Shown: in pieces, positions 7,878 through 15,877 of the stretch
How positions within the stretch are numbered: position 1 is the stretch's first letter
Layout: the number at the start of each line of letters is the position of its first letter
Assembly: GCA_934567355.1 (NCBI GenBank)
Contig: CAKTJC010000009.1
Location: 1 to 64,000 of the forward strand
Length of the DNA stretch: 64,000 nucleotides
Direction: 5' to 3'
From: an uncultured Oscillospiraceae bacterium
Lineage (GTDB): Bacteria; Bacillota; Clostridia; Oscillospirales; Oscillospiraceae
The notes under the pieces: model-generated
What the model saw: only the letters and a program-made list of their open reading frames with translations
What the model was told of the DNA's origin: nothing
Databases searched by the model: none
Program-made: the position numbers and the translations under genes

Positions 7878-9632
7878 TTACGCGTTTTCCGGCAGCGCGT
7901 ATTTCTCGCGGTACATTTCATACCGGTCGGCAAATTTCTCACGGTCTTCCTTCACGGCACGCAGAGATTCGTGCAGGTTCAGCTTGCCCTCGTGCATGTC
8001 CATGACGCAGCCGGCAATATTGGAGCAGTGGTCGGATACCCGCTCCAGATCCGTCAGCAGATCGGACCAGACAAAACCGGCCTCAATGCTGCATTCTTCC
8101 CTTTGCAGCCGAAGGATATGGTCGGTGCGCAGCTGCTCCTTCAGTCCATCGATCACCTGCTCCAGGGGTTCCACCATGCCGGCGGCACTGTAGTCGTCCT
8201 TCAGGAAGGCGTTCAGGGACAGCTTCAGGATCTCGTCCACTGCCTCGGTCAGAACGGACAATTCCTCCATGGCCTTGGCGGAGAGGTTCATTTTCTTGCT
8301 GCGCAGCTCCTCAGCGGACTGCACCAGGTTTACCGCGTGGTCGGCGATCCGCTCAAAGTCGCCGATGATCTTCAGCAGCCGGGCAGCCTCGTTGCTGTCC
8401 GCCGCACTGATGCGCCGGGTGCTGAGCTTTACCAGATAGGTGCCCAGAATATCCTCGTAGTGGTCGGTCTGATCCTCGGCGGTGCGTATCTGCTTTGCCA
8501 GTTCCGGGGTGTAATTCGTCAGGGCAGTGATGCCCTGCTCCAGAGCGTTTACAGAGCAGTTGGCCATGTCGGCAGCCACCTTTTTGCAGCGCTCCAGGGC
8601 GACCGGCGGGGTGGTGAGCAGACGCTCGTCCAGCTCGCTGGCGGCCTCCGGCTGCTTGCTGTCGGGCACCAGAGTGCATACCAGCTTTTCCAGCAGATTG
8701 GAAAGGGGCAGCATCAGAATGGTGCATAGAACATTAAACAGGGAGTGGGCTACGGCGATGCCCATCAGACTGGCGCCTTCATTCAACAGCGCCGGGGCAA
8801 ACAGCCACTTCACCAGACAAAATACACCCAGCCATACCACTGTGCCAATCACGTTGAAGCTCAGGTGCACCAGCGCTGCCCGCTTGGCGTTCTTGTTTGC
8901 GCCGATGCTGGATAGAATTGCCGTGATGCAGGTGCCGATGTTCTGGCCCATGATGATGGGAATGGCAGCCCCATAGGTCACCTGCCCGGTGGCGGCCAGC
9001 GCCTGCAAGATACCGACGGAAGCGGAGCTGGACTGAATAATGGCTGTCAGCGCCGCACCGGCCAGCACACCCAGAACCGGATTCTGGAAGATCAGGAACA
9101 TCTGCCGGAAGGCAGGCACCTCCCCCAGACCCGATACGGCGGCGGACATGCTTTCCATGCCGTACATCAGCGTGGCAAAGCCAAGCAGAATCAGACCGGT
9201 GTCCTTTTTCCGGTCGTCCTTGCAGAACATATATTTAATGATACCGATCAGTGCCAGAATGGGGGTGAAGGAGGAGGGCTTCAGCAGCCGGATGAAAAAG
9301 TTGCTGCTGGAGATCCCCGCCAGACTCAGGATCCAAGCTGTCACTGTGGTGCCGATGTTGGCACCCATGATCATATGAATGGCCTGCCGCAGGGTCATCA
9401 GTCCGGAGTTTACAAAGCCAACCACCATGACCGTGGTAGCGGAAGAACTTTGAATCACTGCCGTTACTGCCAGACCTGTGAGCAGACCGGCAATTTTATT
9501 TGATGTCATCCTTTCCAGCAGGGTACGCAGACGGCTTCCCGCCCGGCGCTCCAGCGCCTGCCCCATTACACTCATGCCGAACAGGAACAGACTCAACCCG
9601 CCGATCAAATTCAAAAGCTGAAACAGATCCAT
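7878..9632 (-). CDS. Na/Pi cotransporter family protein (NptA-like with PhoU tail)
   Basis: 584 residues. The first 310 are membrane segments of the Na+/Pi-cotransporter II type, with the two inverted QSSSA(T/S) repeats typical of the family (AVIQSSSATTVM and AIIQSSSASVGI). The last 240 are a PhoU-like helical domain (ERIADHAVNLVQS; ERVSDHCSNIAGC). It likely moves phosphate with sodium, and the PhoU part may regulate this. Although it lies downstream of no other gene, its promoter carries the same PHO-box array as pstS, placing it in the PhoP regulon. AAAGGA lies 10 bases before the ATG. Confidence 0.9.
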   Translation of the reverse strand: MDLFQLLNLIGGLSLFLFGMSVMGQALERRAGSRLRTLLERMTSNKIAGLLTGLAVTAVIQSSSATTVMVVGFVNSGLMTLRQAIHMIMGANIGTTVTAWILSLAGISSSNFFIRLLKPSSFTPILALIGIIKYMFCKDDRKKDTGLILLGFATLMYGMESMSAAVSGLGEVPAFRQMFLIFQNPVLGVLAGAALTAIIQSSSASVGILQALAATGQVTYGAAIPIIMGQNIGTCITAILSSIGANKNAKRAALVHLSFNVIGTVVWLGVFCLVKWLFAPALLNEGASLMGIAVAHSLFNVLCTILMLPLSNLLEKLVCTLVPDSKQPEAASELDERLLTTPPVALERCKKVAADMANCSVNALEQGITALTNYTPELAKQIRTAEDQTDHYEDILGTYLVKLSTRRISAADSNEAARLLKIIGDFERIADHAVNLVQSAEELRSKKMNLSAKAMEELSVLTEAVDEILKLSLNAFLKDDYSAAGMVEPLEQVIDGLKEQLRTDHILRLQREECSIEAGFVWSDLLTDLERVSDHCSNIAGCVMDMHEGKLNLHESLRAVKEDREKFADRYEMYREKYALPENA

Positions 9633-9667
9633 CTTTACAAAATCCTTTCTCTCTCAATGCTGATTTT

Positions 9668-9722
9668 ATCATATCCTTACAATGTAAAATCCGCTATCGG
9701 CGTTTTGTAAAGAACATGTAAA
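9668..9722 (-). promoter_or_regulatory. PHO-box promoter of the cotransporter gene
   Basis: TTTACA boxes opposite 9683-9688, 9706-9711 and 9717-9722, CGATAG opposite 9694-9699, and -10 TATGAT at 9668-9673. The spacings 10, 11, 23 and 34 are the same as at pstS. Confidence 0.8.
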
Positions 9723-9792
9723 ACGACGGAAAAAGTAGGAATTTTTGCGCTTGCGACGGCGTTTGATATTTGGAAGAGATTACAAAATTCGC

Positions 9793-9820
9793 TTGACTTT
9801 TTCGTGCATAGTGCTATAAT
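9793..9820 (+). promoter_or_regulatory. Sigma-A type promoter for the small lipoprotein
   Basis: TTGACT (9793-9798), 16-base spacer, TATAAT (9815-9820). It is followed 53 bases later by the start codon at 9874. Confidence 0.75.
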
Positions 9821-9873
9821 ACTGCTTACGGGGGAAAACCTCCGAAAGTAACTTGAGAAGAAGGTAATGAACA

Positions 9874-10032
9874 ATGAAGATTTCCAAGAAGATCCTGGCA
9901 GCACTGCTGGCTGCCGTTATGGTTCTGGCACTGGCTGCATGCGGCAGCAAGACTGCCGATGAGACCACCGAGCCCGCTACCGAAGAAGCCACTGTTGAAG
10001 AAACTGCCGAGGCCACCGAGGCTCAGAACTGA
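9874..10032 (+). CDS. Tiny acidic lipoprotein
   Basis: 52 residues. A lysine-rich start (MKISKK), a hydrophobic core and the lipobox LAAC with Cys at residue 23 make a full lipoprotein signal. The mature part is only about 30 residues and almost entirely Thr, Glu, Ala and Pro (ETTEPATEEATVEETAE), strongly acidic. It has its own strong promoter, AAGAAGG ribosome site and a perfect terminator, so it is a true gene and not a fragment by default. It resembles the linker that follows the lipobox in many Clostridia binding proteins, so it could also be the remnant of one. Function unknown. Confidence 0.8.
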   Translation: MKISKKILAALLAAVMVLALAACGSKTADETTEPATEEATVEETAEATEAQN

Positions 10033-10052
10033 TTTTTTGTAACTCCATAAAG

Positions 10053-10097
10053 AAGATCCCACACAGTTTGCAAACCGAACTGTGTGGGATCTTTTTT
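10053..10097 (+). terminator. Strong intrinsic terminator
   Basis: AAGATCCCACACAGTT pairs perfectly with AACTGTGTGGGATCTT and is followed by a run of six T. It ends the small lipoprotein transcript. Confidence 0.92.
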
Positions 10098-10130
10098 GCG
10101 TGTAAGAGGCGGCTTTCTGCCGCTTTGTGA

Positions 10131-11276
10131 TTATGCCGTCGGCACCTGATAGCTTACGTCATACTCGCTCCACCGAATGCGGACGGAAGTGCGGGCACCG
10201 CCGGCGGAGAGGAAGGAGCGAATCTCACACAGCGACCAGAGTTTGCTGACAGGATCCTGCTGGCGGAGCAGGATGCTGTGGGTCTCCTGGGATTGAGTGT
10301 AGACGATGTCGTCGATCACCGTGCGCCCCGAAATGGCGGCACCATTGAGCGTCTGTGTCTCAATGGTACTGGCGTTGTAGATCGATGTCCGGCGCATATC
10401 TACCAGAACGGAGATACCTGCGTTTTTGGGCGCGATGGTGATGCGCAGGGCAGTGCCGGAGGTTGTCTGGTAGGTCAACTCCAGATCCTTTAAGGGAATT
10501 ACCAGCGCGGCCCCCACCGCAGAGAGGTCGGCGTGATACTCACTGACGGGTGTGAAAAGATTGGGCGTGGTCAGTTCCTGACCGCTGGTTTGAAAGCGCG
10601 GCCGATAGCTCAGCGGTGTATCCTCAGCCACAGTGATAACAGATGTTTCACCGGGTTCTCCCTGGATGCCCTGCTCACCCCGTTCACCGGTGTCACCCTT
10701 TTCACCCTGAGGGCCTTGCTCCCCGGTATCACCCTTGGGCCCCTGAATGCCCTGCTCACCCTGTTCGCCGGTGTCACCTTTTTCGCCCTGAGGCCCGGGA
10801 ACTCCCTGTTCCCCCTAGGGACCCGGACAGCCCCGGTCTCCCTGAATGCCCTGAGGGCCGTGTTCACCCTGAGGCCCCTGCTCCCCAACGGAGCCCTGCT
10901 CTCCGGCGGGACCGCGGTCGCCTTGTTCGCCCCGTTCTCCCCTTGGCCCAATGGGTCCCTGAGGTCCCGGATCTCCCTTGGGACCGGCAGGTCCCCGGTC
11001 ACCCTTGGGGCCGACCGGGCCGGGATCACCGCGCACACCCTGCAGCCCCATGCTCCCCGGATCTCCTTTCGGGCCGGTGTCGCCGCGTACACCCTGTGGC
11101 CCCCGCGGCCCCATGGGTCCAACGGCACCCCGCGGGCCGACCGGACCCGGACAGCCTTGTTCCCCTCTGACTCCTCTTGGCCCCATAGGCCCGGTGGGGC
11201 CCTGGATGGTCACATAAGCGCCGCATACATCCGGCTGGCTGCAGTTTCCCCTGCAGCTTCCGTTATAATAGTTCAT
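10131..11276 (-). pseudogene. Collagen-like Gly-X-Y protein interrupted by an in-frame TAG
   Basis: From ATG 11276 (GGGGGAT ribosome site) the frame gives [19 protein letters not shown], then a long Gly-X-Y tract rich in GPQG, GDRG and GEQG. At 10815-10817 a TAG falls in the Y position of one triplet. The same frame then continues without any shift through more Gly-X-Y triplets to SVITVAEDT and a 160-residue non-collagen, probably beta-sandwich, C-terminal domain ending at 10131. The layout (short Cys-rich N-terminus, collagen rod, globular C-domain) resembles exosporium filament proteins such as BclA. A single CAG-to-TAG change would explain the break; suppression or a sequencing error are alternatives. 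Confidence 0.75.
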
Positions 11277-11415
11277 AATGATCCCCCTTTTGAAATCTGC
11301 TGCTTCATCGTATGCGCCGCAGCGGGAAAGGTGAAAAAGCACGAACGCGCAGGGAGCTGTTGCTTGATTGCAGACCTTTTGCAATTTATGCTTGAAATCC
11401 AGGCGGGGATATGCA

Positions 11416-12957
11416 ATGGTCGATTTTGAATTTGATTTCCAATATGCGGAGGAAAACCGGGCAGCCCTTCGGAAAGTCTGTGGGGAGATCCCCCGGGGGC
11501 GCTGCGTTGTGCTCTGCGGCGGCAGCGGATGCGGAAAATCCACGCTGCTGCGCTGTATAAACGGTTTGGTCCCTTAGTTTTACGAGGGGGAGCTGCGGGG
11601 CTTTTGCCGCCTGAACGGCAGGGATACCGCCGGAATGAGCATTGGCCAGATCGGCGAGCTGGCTGCGTCGGTATTTCAGGATCCGCGCAGTCAGTTTTTT
11701 ACCGTGAACAGCTCTGGCGAGGTCGCATTCGGGCTTGAGAACCATGGCCTGCCCCGCAATGAAATTTGCCGGCGGGTAGACGAGGCGTTCCGCGTGTCCC
11801 ATTTGGAGCATTTGAAGGACCGTAATGTGTATGAGCTTTCCAGCGGTGAAAGGCAGTTGGTGTCCATTCTCTCAGCATGGGCGATGGATACGCAGATCCT
11901 CCTGCTGGACGAGCCGACAGCCAACCTGGATTTTGCGGCGACACAGCAGCTCAGGGAGATCCTGCTTGCACTGAAGCAGCAGGGAAAGACCCTGCTGCTC
12001 AGCGAGCACCGCCTTTATTATCTCACCGGCATAGCCGATGAGTATTGGGTGATTGAAGGCGGTGCAGTCAAGGCAAAATACACTGCGGCGGAAATGCGCG
12101 CCATGCCCCAGGAGCAGCTCCGGGAGTTATCGCTGCGAACACTGGAACTGGAAAAGATTGGAATACCGGACAGAACTGTATATGCAAAAAGTGAAAAAAT
12201 TACGCTTTCGGTGGAAAATCTCTGCTTTGCCTACGGGAAACGGGAGAGGCCCATCCTCTCCAATGTGTGCTTTTTAGCGCGGGAGCATGAGGTCGTCGGT
12301 CTGGTGGGCGCCAACGGCTGCGGCAAGACGACAGCCGGTAAGTTGATTGCAGGGCTTCGCAGACCATCGGGAGGCGCCATTCGGCTTTATGGCGGGATGA
12401 AAAACCCAAAGCAGCTGCAATCACAGGTCATGTCCATCATGCAGGAAGCAGAATTCCAGTTTTTTACCAATTCTGTCCTGCACGAGCTGCAATACGGCCA
12501 TACGGTAACACCGGCGTTTGAGCAGGCCGCCGAGAAATTGCTGCGGCGTATGGGGATGTGGGAGTGCCGGGACAGACATCCGTTTTCCCTATCCGGCGGG
12601 CAGATACAGAAGCTGACGCTGATGACAGCATACCTGTCTGAAAAGCCGATCGTCGTGCTGGACGAACCCACTGCGGGGCAGGATGCGCAGAGCCTGGACA
12701 GCTGCGCGGCACTGATTCGGGAAATGGGAAGAAATAAAACAGTCCTTGTTATCACCCATGATCTGGAGCTGATTGCCAGAGCCTGTGACCGCTGCATCGG
12801 GCTGTCGGGAAACTTTTCGGACAGATCCTTGCCCGTGGAGGATGGGAATGACCTTCAGGGCATCCGCCGGTACATGGAGTCCTTCCGGCCGGCAGAAGCA
12901 CCGGCAGCGCAGCCGGGAAAAGAGCGGTTTCACCCGGCGACAAAACTTCTGTTCTAG
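11416..12957 (+). pseudogene. ECF transporter double ATPase, interrupted by TAG (first copy)
   Basis: Two fused ABC ATPase domains. Domain 1 has Walker [10 protein letters not shown] and then NGLVP followed by TAG (11575-11577), after which the same frame continues FYEGELRGFCRLNG and reaches signature SSGERQLVSI and Walker B LLLDEPTANLD. The intact copy at 21902 has Gln at this place (NGLIPQFF). Domain 2 has VGANGCGKTT, LSGGQIQKL and VVLDEPTAGQD. A second TAG at 12955-12957 follows HPATKLLF, which looks like the start of a T component read in the same frame. The ATPase would be non-functional unless TAG is read through. Confidence 0.8.
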
Positions 12958-12960
12958 CTG

Positions 12961-13549
12961 GTGACCATGGTGGCTGTCGCTTCTTCCGATAACCGCTTTG
13001 CTTTTTCGGTGTACGGAGCGCTGCCCCTGCTGACAGCCGCGGACGGCTGGGTCGGGACGGCGCTTCTGGGCGGCGGCTTCGCTGCTGCCGCACACGGTGT
13101 GCTCCTTTATGCTGGTGCTGTTTCCGCGGATCGCCGCAGTGTGGATCTCCATGCGGACAATGATCGGGCGAAATGAGGCAAGCCGAACGCTGGCGGCCCT
13201 GCGGGACCTTCATCTGCCGGAGCGGCTGATAATGATCATTGCCGTGATTTTCCGGTTCTTTCCGGTGCTGTCCGGCGACATGAAGCTCTTGCGGCAATCC
13301 ATCGCGACCCGCGGTGCCTTCGTGACCCTGGGTGAAAAGCTCCGGGCGCTGCCCGCCTATCTGGAAATCCTGACGATCCCCATGGCGCTGCGGGTGATCC
13401 GCATTGCCGAAACACTGTCTGCCTCTGCCGAGACCCGGGGCATTGACCTCCGGCGAAGAAAGAGCAATTTCCTGTCCCTGCATTTTTCGGCGTGGGATAT
13501 TGTGTTTGCTATCCTTGCACTGGCAGCCGCTGCTGCCGGAATCATGTGA
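12961..13549 (+). pseudogene. ECF T component, frameshifted (first copy)
   Basis: The frame continuing from the ATPase gives a hydrophobic stretch (LVTMVAVASSDNRF... to about 13090). The conserved remainder, FMLVLFPRIAAVWISMRTMI followed by the RDLHLPERL coupling region and TRGIDLR near the end, is in the +1 frame from about 13090 to 13549. A frameshift between 13050 and 13100 is needed to join them. The T component couples the ATPases to the substrate-binding S protein. Together with the TAG codons and cut S gene, this operon appears to be decaying. Confidence 0.75.
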
Positions 13550-13604
13550 CAGCCGCCATCCAATGGCTATCAATAAAAAATAAATCAAAAGAGGAGTTTT
13601 TACA

Positions 13605-13805
13605 GTGAGCACTGTAGCAACCAACAAATTAAAAGTCAAAGACATCATTACCGTTGTCCTGCTGGCACTGATCAATGTTGTGATCTTCTTTGCCAGCTCA
13701 CTGCTGTATGCGACGCCGATCACCATTATTTTGATGCCCGTGTTCTTCGCACTGCTGGAGGGAGTCGTCTATTTCATGATCGGCACAAAGGTAAAAAAGC
13801 CCGGC
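13605..13805 (+). pseudogene. ECF S component, 3'-truncated (MptE-like)
   Basis: GAGGAG ribosome site and GTG start at 13605 give STVATNKLKVKDIITVVLL, a start like the intact S component at 20601 (LTMKNLVTVGIF). Only about 65 residues remain, reaching the loop GTKVKKPG. The sequence then runs into a hairpin and the 3' end of the convergent ATC-hydrolase gene. About two thirds of the normal protein of 200 residues is missing. Confidence 0.7.
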
Positions 13806-13856
13806 GCATGCAAAACGCTCCCACGTGCATTTTTGCACATGGGAGCGTTTCTATGC
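13806..13856 (-). terminator. Long hairpin between the ECF remnant and the ATC-hydrolase gene
   Basis: AAACGCTCCCA and GTGCA pair with TGCAC and TGGGAGCGTTT, with one mismatch. The minus-strand tail contains TTTT, which suits termination of the gene ending at 13890. Confidence 0.75.
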
Positions 13857-13889
13857 AGAAGGGCTGCCGGCGGCGGGAAGGACCCGGCT

Positions 13890-14603
13890 TTAGCGGCAGC
13901 CCTTTCCCTGGGAAAAAACCGGCGGCCAATAGGGAAGCGGTTCGGCACCGGCTTTCAGCTTGAAATCGCAGAAGCTGCCCTCAAAGCAGAGATGTTCCCG
14001 GAACAGCGGTGCGTCGAGAATGCCGAACATGACGTAATCCAGATTGCAGAGGTAGGGCATATATGCTTCATATCCGTATTTCCTGGCAAAGTTTGCCAGA
14101 GGACATACCAGATTGTGGTAGCTGAAGTCGTAGCCCTCTTCCGGCGGAATCTGGTTTTTTGCCTCGAAGCTGCCGGGATTTTTTGCTGCGTTGGCCGCAT
14201 TTTTGGCGTCCTTTTTCAGGAAAATTTTGTTCAGCAGCTTGGGATTTGTGAACAGCTTGCCCATCCACCTGCGGACAAACGGAGGCATCTTTTTCATCTG
14301 GCGCTCATAGGCAAGGGTCATGAAATATCCAACCTGCTTCATCGTGATGCCGCAGGACTTCAGAAATTCACCCATGGCTACCAGCATGTAGGCTTCGGTC
14401 AGATTTTTTGTACCGCTGGCTTGATCACCGCCGATGTAAGGAAAGCGCGCCAGCATGTCGCGCTTGTAGATGCTCCAGCACTCCTGAAGCACAGTGCTTC
14501 GGGGCTTCCCGCTTGCCTGCTCCAGCTCCGGGGCAATCAGCGTCAGAAAACGGTTCATCACCTTTTGCAGTTTGCTGCGATTCTTTTGATAATATTCGTG
14601 CAT
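13890..14603 (-). CDS. L-2-amino-thiazoline-4-carboxylate hydrolase family protein
   Basis: 237 residues. The C-terminal half has features of the ATC-hydrolase-like family: DFSYHNLVCPLANFARK, then YMPYLCNLDYVMF and a last CDFK motif, with conserved Cys residues. The true substrate here is unknown; proteins of this fold sit beside thiazoline-type siderophore and metal-uptake genes in several Clostridia, which fits the neighbours. It is transcribed away from the AraC gene at 14912, and one GTTAG...CTAAC palindrome lies 41 bases upstream of its start. Family assignment is from recalled motifs and is moderately sure. Confidence 0.65.
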   Translation of the reverse strand: MHEYYQKNRSKLQKVMNRFLTLIAPELEQASGKPRSTVLQECWSIYKRDMLARFPYIGGDQASGTKNLTEAYMLVAMGEFLKSCGITMKQVGYFMTLAYERQMKKMPPFVRRWMGKLFTNPKLLNKIFLKKDAKNAANAAKNPGSFEAKNQIPPEEGYDFSYHNLVCPLANFARKYGYEAYMPYLCNLDYVMFGILDAPLFREHLCFEGSFCDFKLKAGAEPLPYWPPVFSQGKGCR

Positions 14604-14643
14604 GGCGTATTCTCCTTTTTTCTCTGTATGGCGAAGATCGAGA

Positions 14644-14659
14644 GTTAGCTGAAACTAAC
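14644..14659. promoter_or_regulatory. GTTAG...CTAAC palindrome, site 1
   Basis: GTTAGCTGAAACTAAC, 5-bp arms, in front of the ATC-hydrolase-like gene. Same motif as at 20524 and similar to 14874. It resembles the half-sites of DtxR/IdeR-type iron repressor boxes. Confidence 0.6.
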
Positions 14660-14859
14660 CAAAGCACTTTGAAAAACTGCCCTTTGGCAGCGATGGGGTG
14701 CTCCGCGCAATTTCCGCCGGGGCAGAAGCAGAGCGTAGAGCCCTGTATGCAGATATATTGTAGCATTGTTTGCGTGTTCCTGCAAGGCGGAGGACTTAAA
14801 AAGATGTCCGTTTCGTATAATTGCGTCTGATTGGTAAAGACAAAGCGGAGAGAATGTGT

Positions 14860-14889
14860 TATACTGAACAGAAGTTAGCAAAGGGTAAC
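14860..14889 (+). promoter_or_regulatory. -10 element and GTTAG palindrome, site 2
   Basis: TATACT at 14860-14865 is followed after 8 bases by GTTAGCAAAGGGTAAC (14874-14889), an imperfect copy of the motif, placed where RNA polymerase would be blocked. It precedes the AraC-ABC-ABC operon. Confidence 0.55.
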
Positions 14890-14911
14890 TTGAAAAGCCG
14901 GGAGGTAGAGG

Positions 14912-15877
14912 ATGGGAACGGATTTGTTTGAAAAGCAGGGGGCTGTGCTGCTGGCGCAGAGCGACGGCTGCGCGGTGTGGCAATTCCGCAACGAAACCGG
15001 GGACGGCACCATGACTGCCTACGAGGTGTTTCCCGGGGTGATGCTCAGCTTCAACGATTTCCACATGGGCCGGTTTGAAAGCAGCTATGTGGCGGACCGC
15101 AGGCTCTTTGCCATTGACCACTGCCGGGAGGGGCGGATGGAATATACCCCGGGGGACAACATGCTGGCCTATACCGAGGCCGGGGACATGAAGCTGGATT
15201 TGCGGATGCAGCACACCGGTACCTTTATTTTTCCTTCCCATCATTATCATGGGCTGACCATTGCCTTCGACCGGGACATCGTGGACTGCTCCCTCCCTCT
15301 GGAGATCAGGGATTTCCCTGTCCGGCCGGAGACCATCATTGCCCGCTGGGAGCTGGGGGAATATCCCCGGGTGGTGCACGGTGCGGAAATGCCGGAGCAC
15401 ATCTTTGGGGAACTATACCGGGTTCCGGAAAAAATCCGCATTCCTTATTTTAAGGTGAAAATTCTGGAGCTTCTGCTGTATCTGGATGGGATGACTGTTC
15501 CGAAGAATGAGGCGGCACCGCTGTATTTCCATAAGACACAGGTGGAAAAGGTCAAGGCCATCCACGATTTCCTCATTTCCCACATGGCGGAGAATTTCAC
15601 GCAGGAGGCGCTGTCCCGCCAGTTTGACATCCCCATGACGCCTATGAAGACCTGCCTCCGCACGGTGTACGGCTCCGCCATCGGCACATGGCTGACGGAT
15701 TACCGCATGAATCGGGCGGCAGAGCTGCTGGTAAAGCAAAGGAATATGACCATTGCGGAGATCGGCGGCAAAGTGGGCTATGACAATGCCGGAAAATTTA
15801 CGGAAGCTTTTAAGCGGGTGATGCAGCTCACACCGTCAGAGTATCGCAAGGAAAGAGGAATCAACTATGAAATCTGA
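14912..15877 (+). CDS. AraC family regulator of the first ABC pair
   Basis: 321 residues. The last 100 carry two helix-turn-helix motifs of the AraC/XylS type (FTQEALSRQFDIPMTPMKTC; MTIAEIGGKVGYDNAGKFTE) ending with TPSEYRKE. The first 200 residues form a sensing domain without a recognised fold. In Yersinia the AraC protein YbtA sits beside the YbtPQ iron-chelate importer; the arrangement here is the same, so activation of the two ABC genes by a metal chelate is a reasonable guess. Its stop overlaps the next gene by 11 bases. GGGAGGTAGAGG lies before the ATG. Confidence 0.85.
   Translation: MGTDLFEKQGAVLLAQSDGCAVWQFRNETGDGTMTAYEVFPGVMLSFNDFHMGRFESSYVADRRLFAIDHCREGRMEYTPGDNMLAYTEAGDMKLDLRMQHTGTFIFPSHHYHGLTIAFDRDIVDCSLPLEIRDFPVRPETIIARWELGEYPRVVHGAEMPEHIFGELYRVPEKIRIPYFKVKILELLLYLDGMTVPKNEAAPLYFHKTQVEKVKAIHDFLISHMAENFTQEALSRQFDIPMTPMKTCLRTVYGSAIGTWLTDYRMNRAAELLVKQRNMTIAEIGGKVGYDNAGKFTEAFKRVMQLTPSEYRKERGINYEI

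Noticed and set aside
10131..12957. Genome-wide reassignment of TAG to an amino acid
   Set aside because: The ABC gene ending at 26851 uses TAG as its apparent stop, and a frameshift and a truncation lie beside the TAG codons, so decay is simpler.
13605..14648. 347-codon plus-strand frame starting with the S component
   Set aside because: Only the first 65 codons resemble an S component; the rest is antisense to the ATC-hydrolase-like gene and passes through a terminator hairpin.
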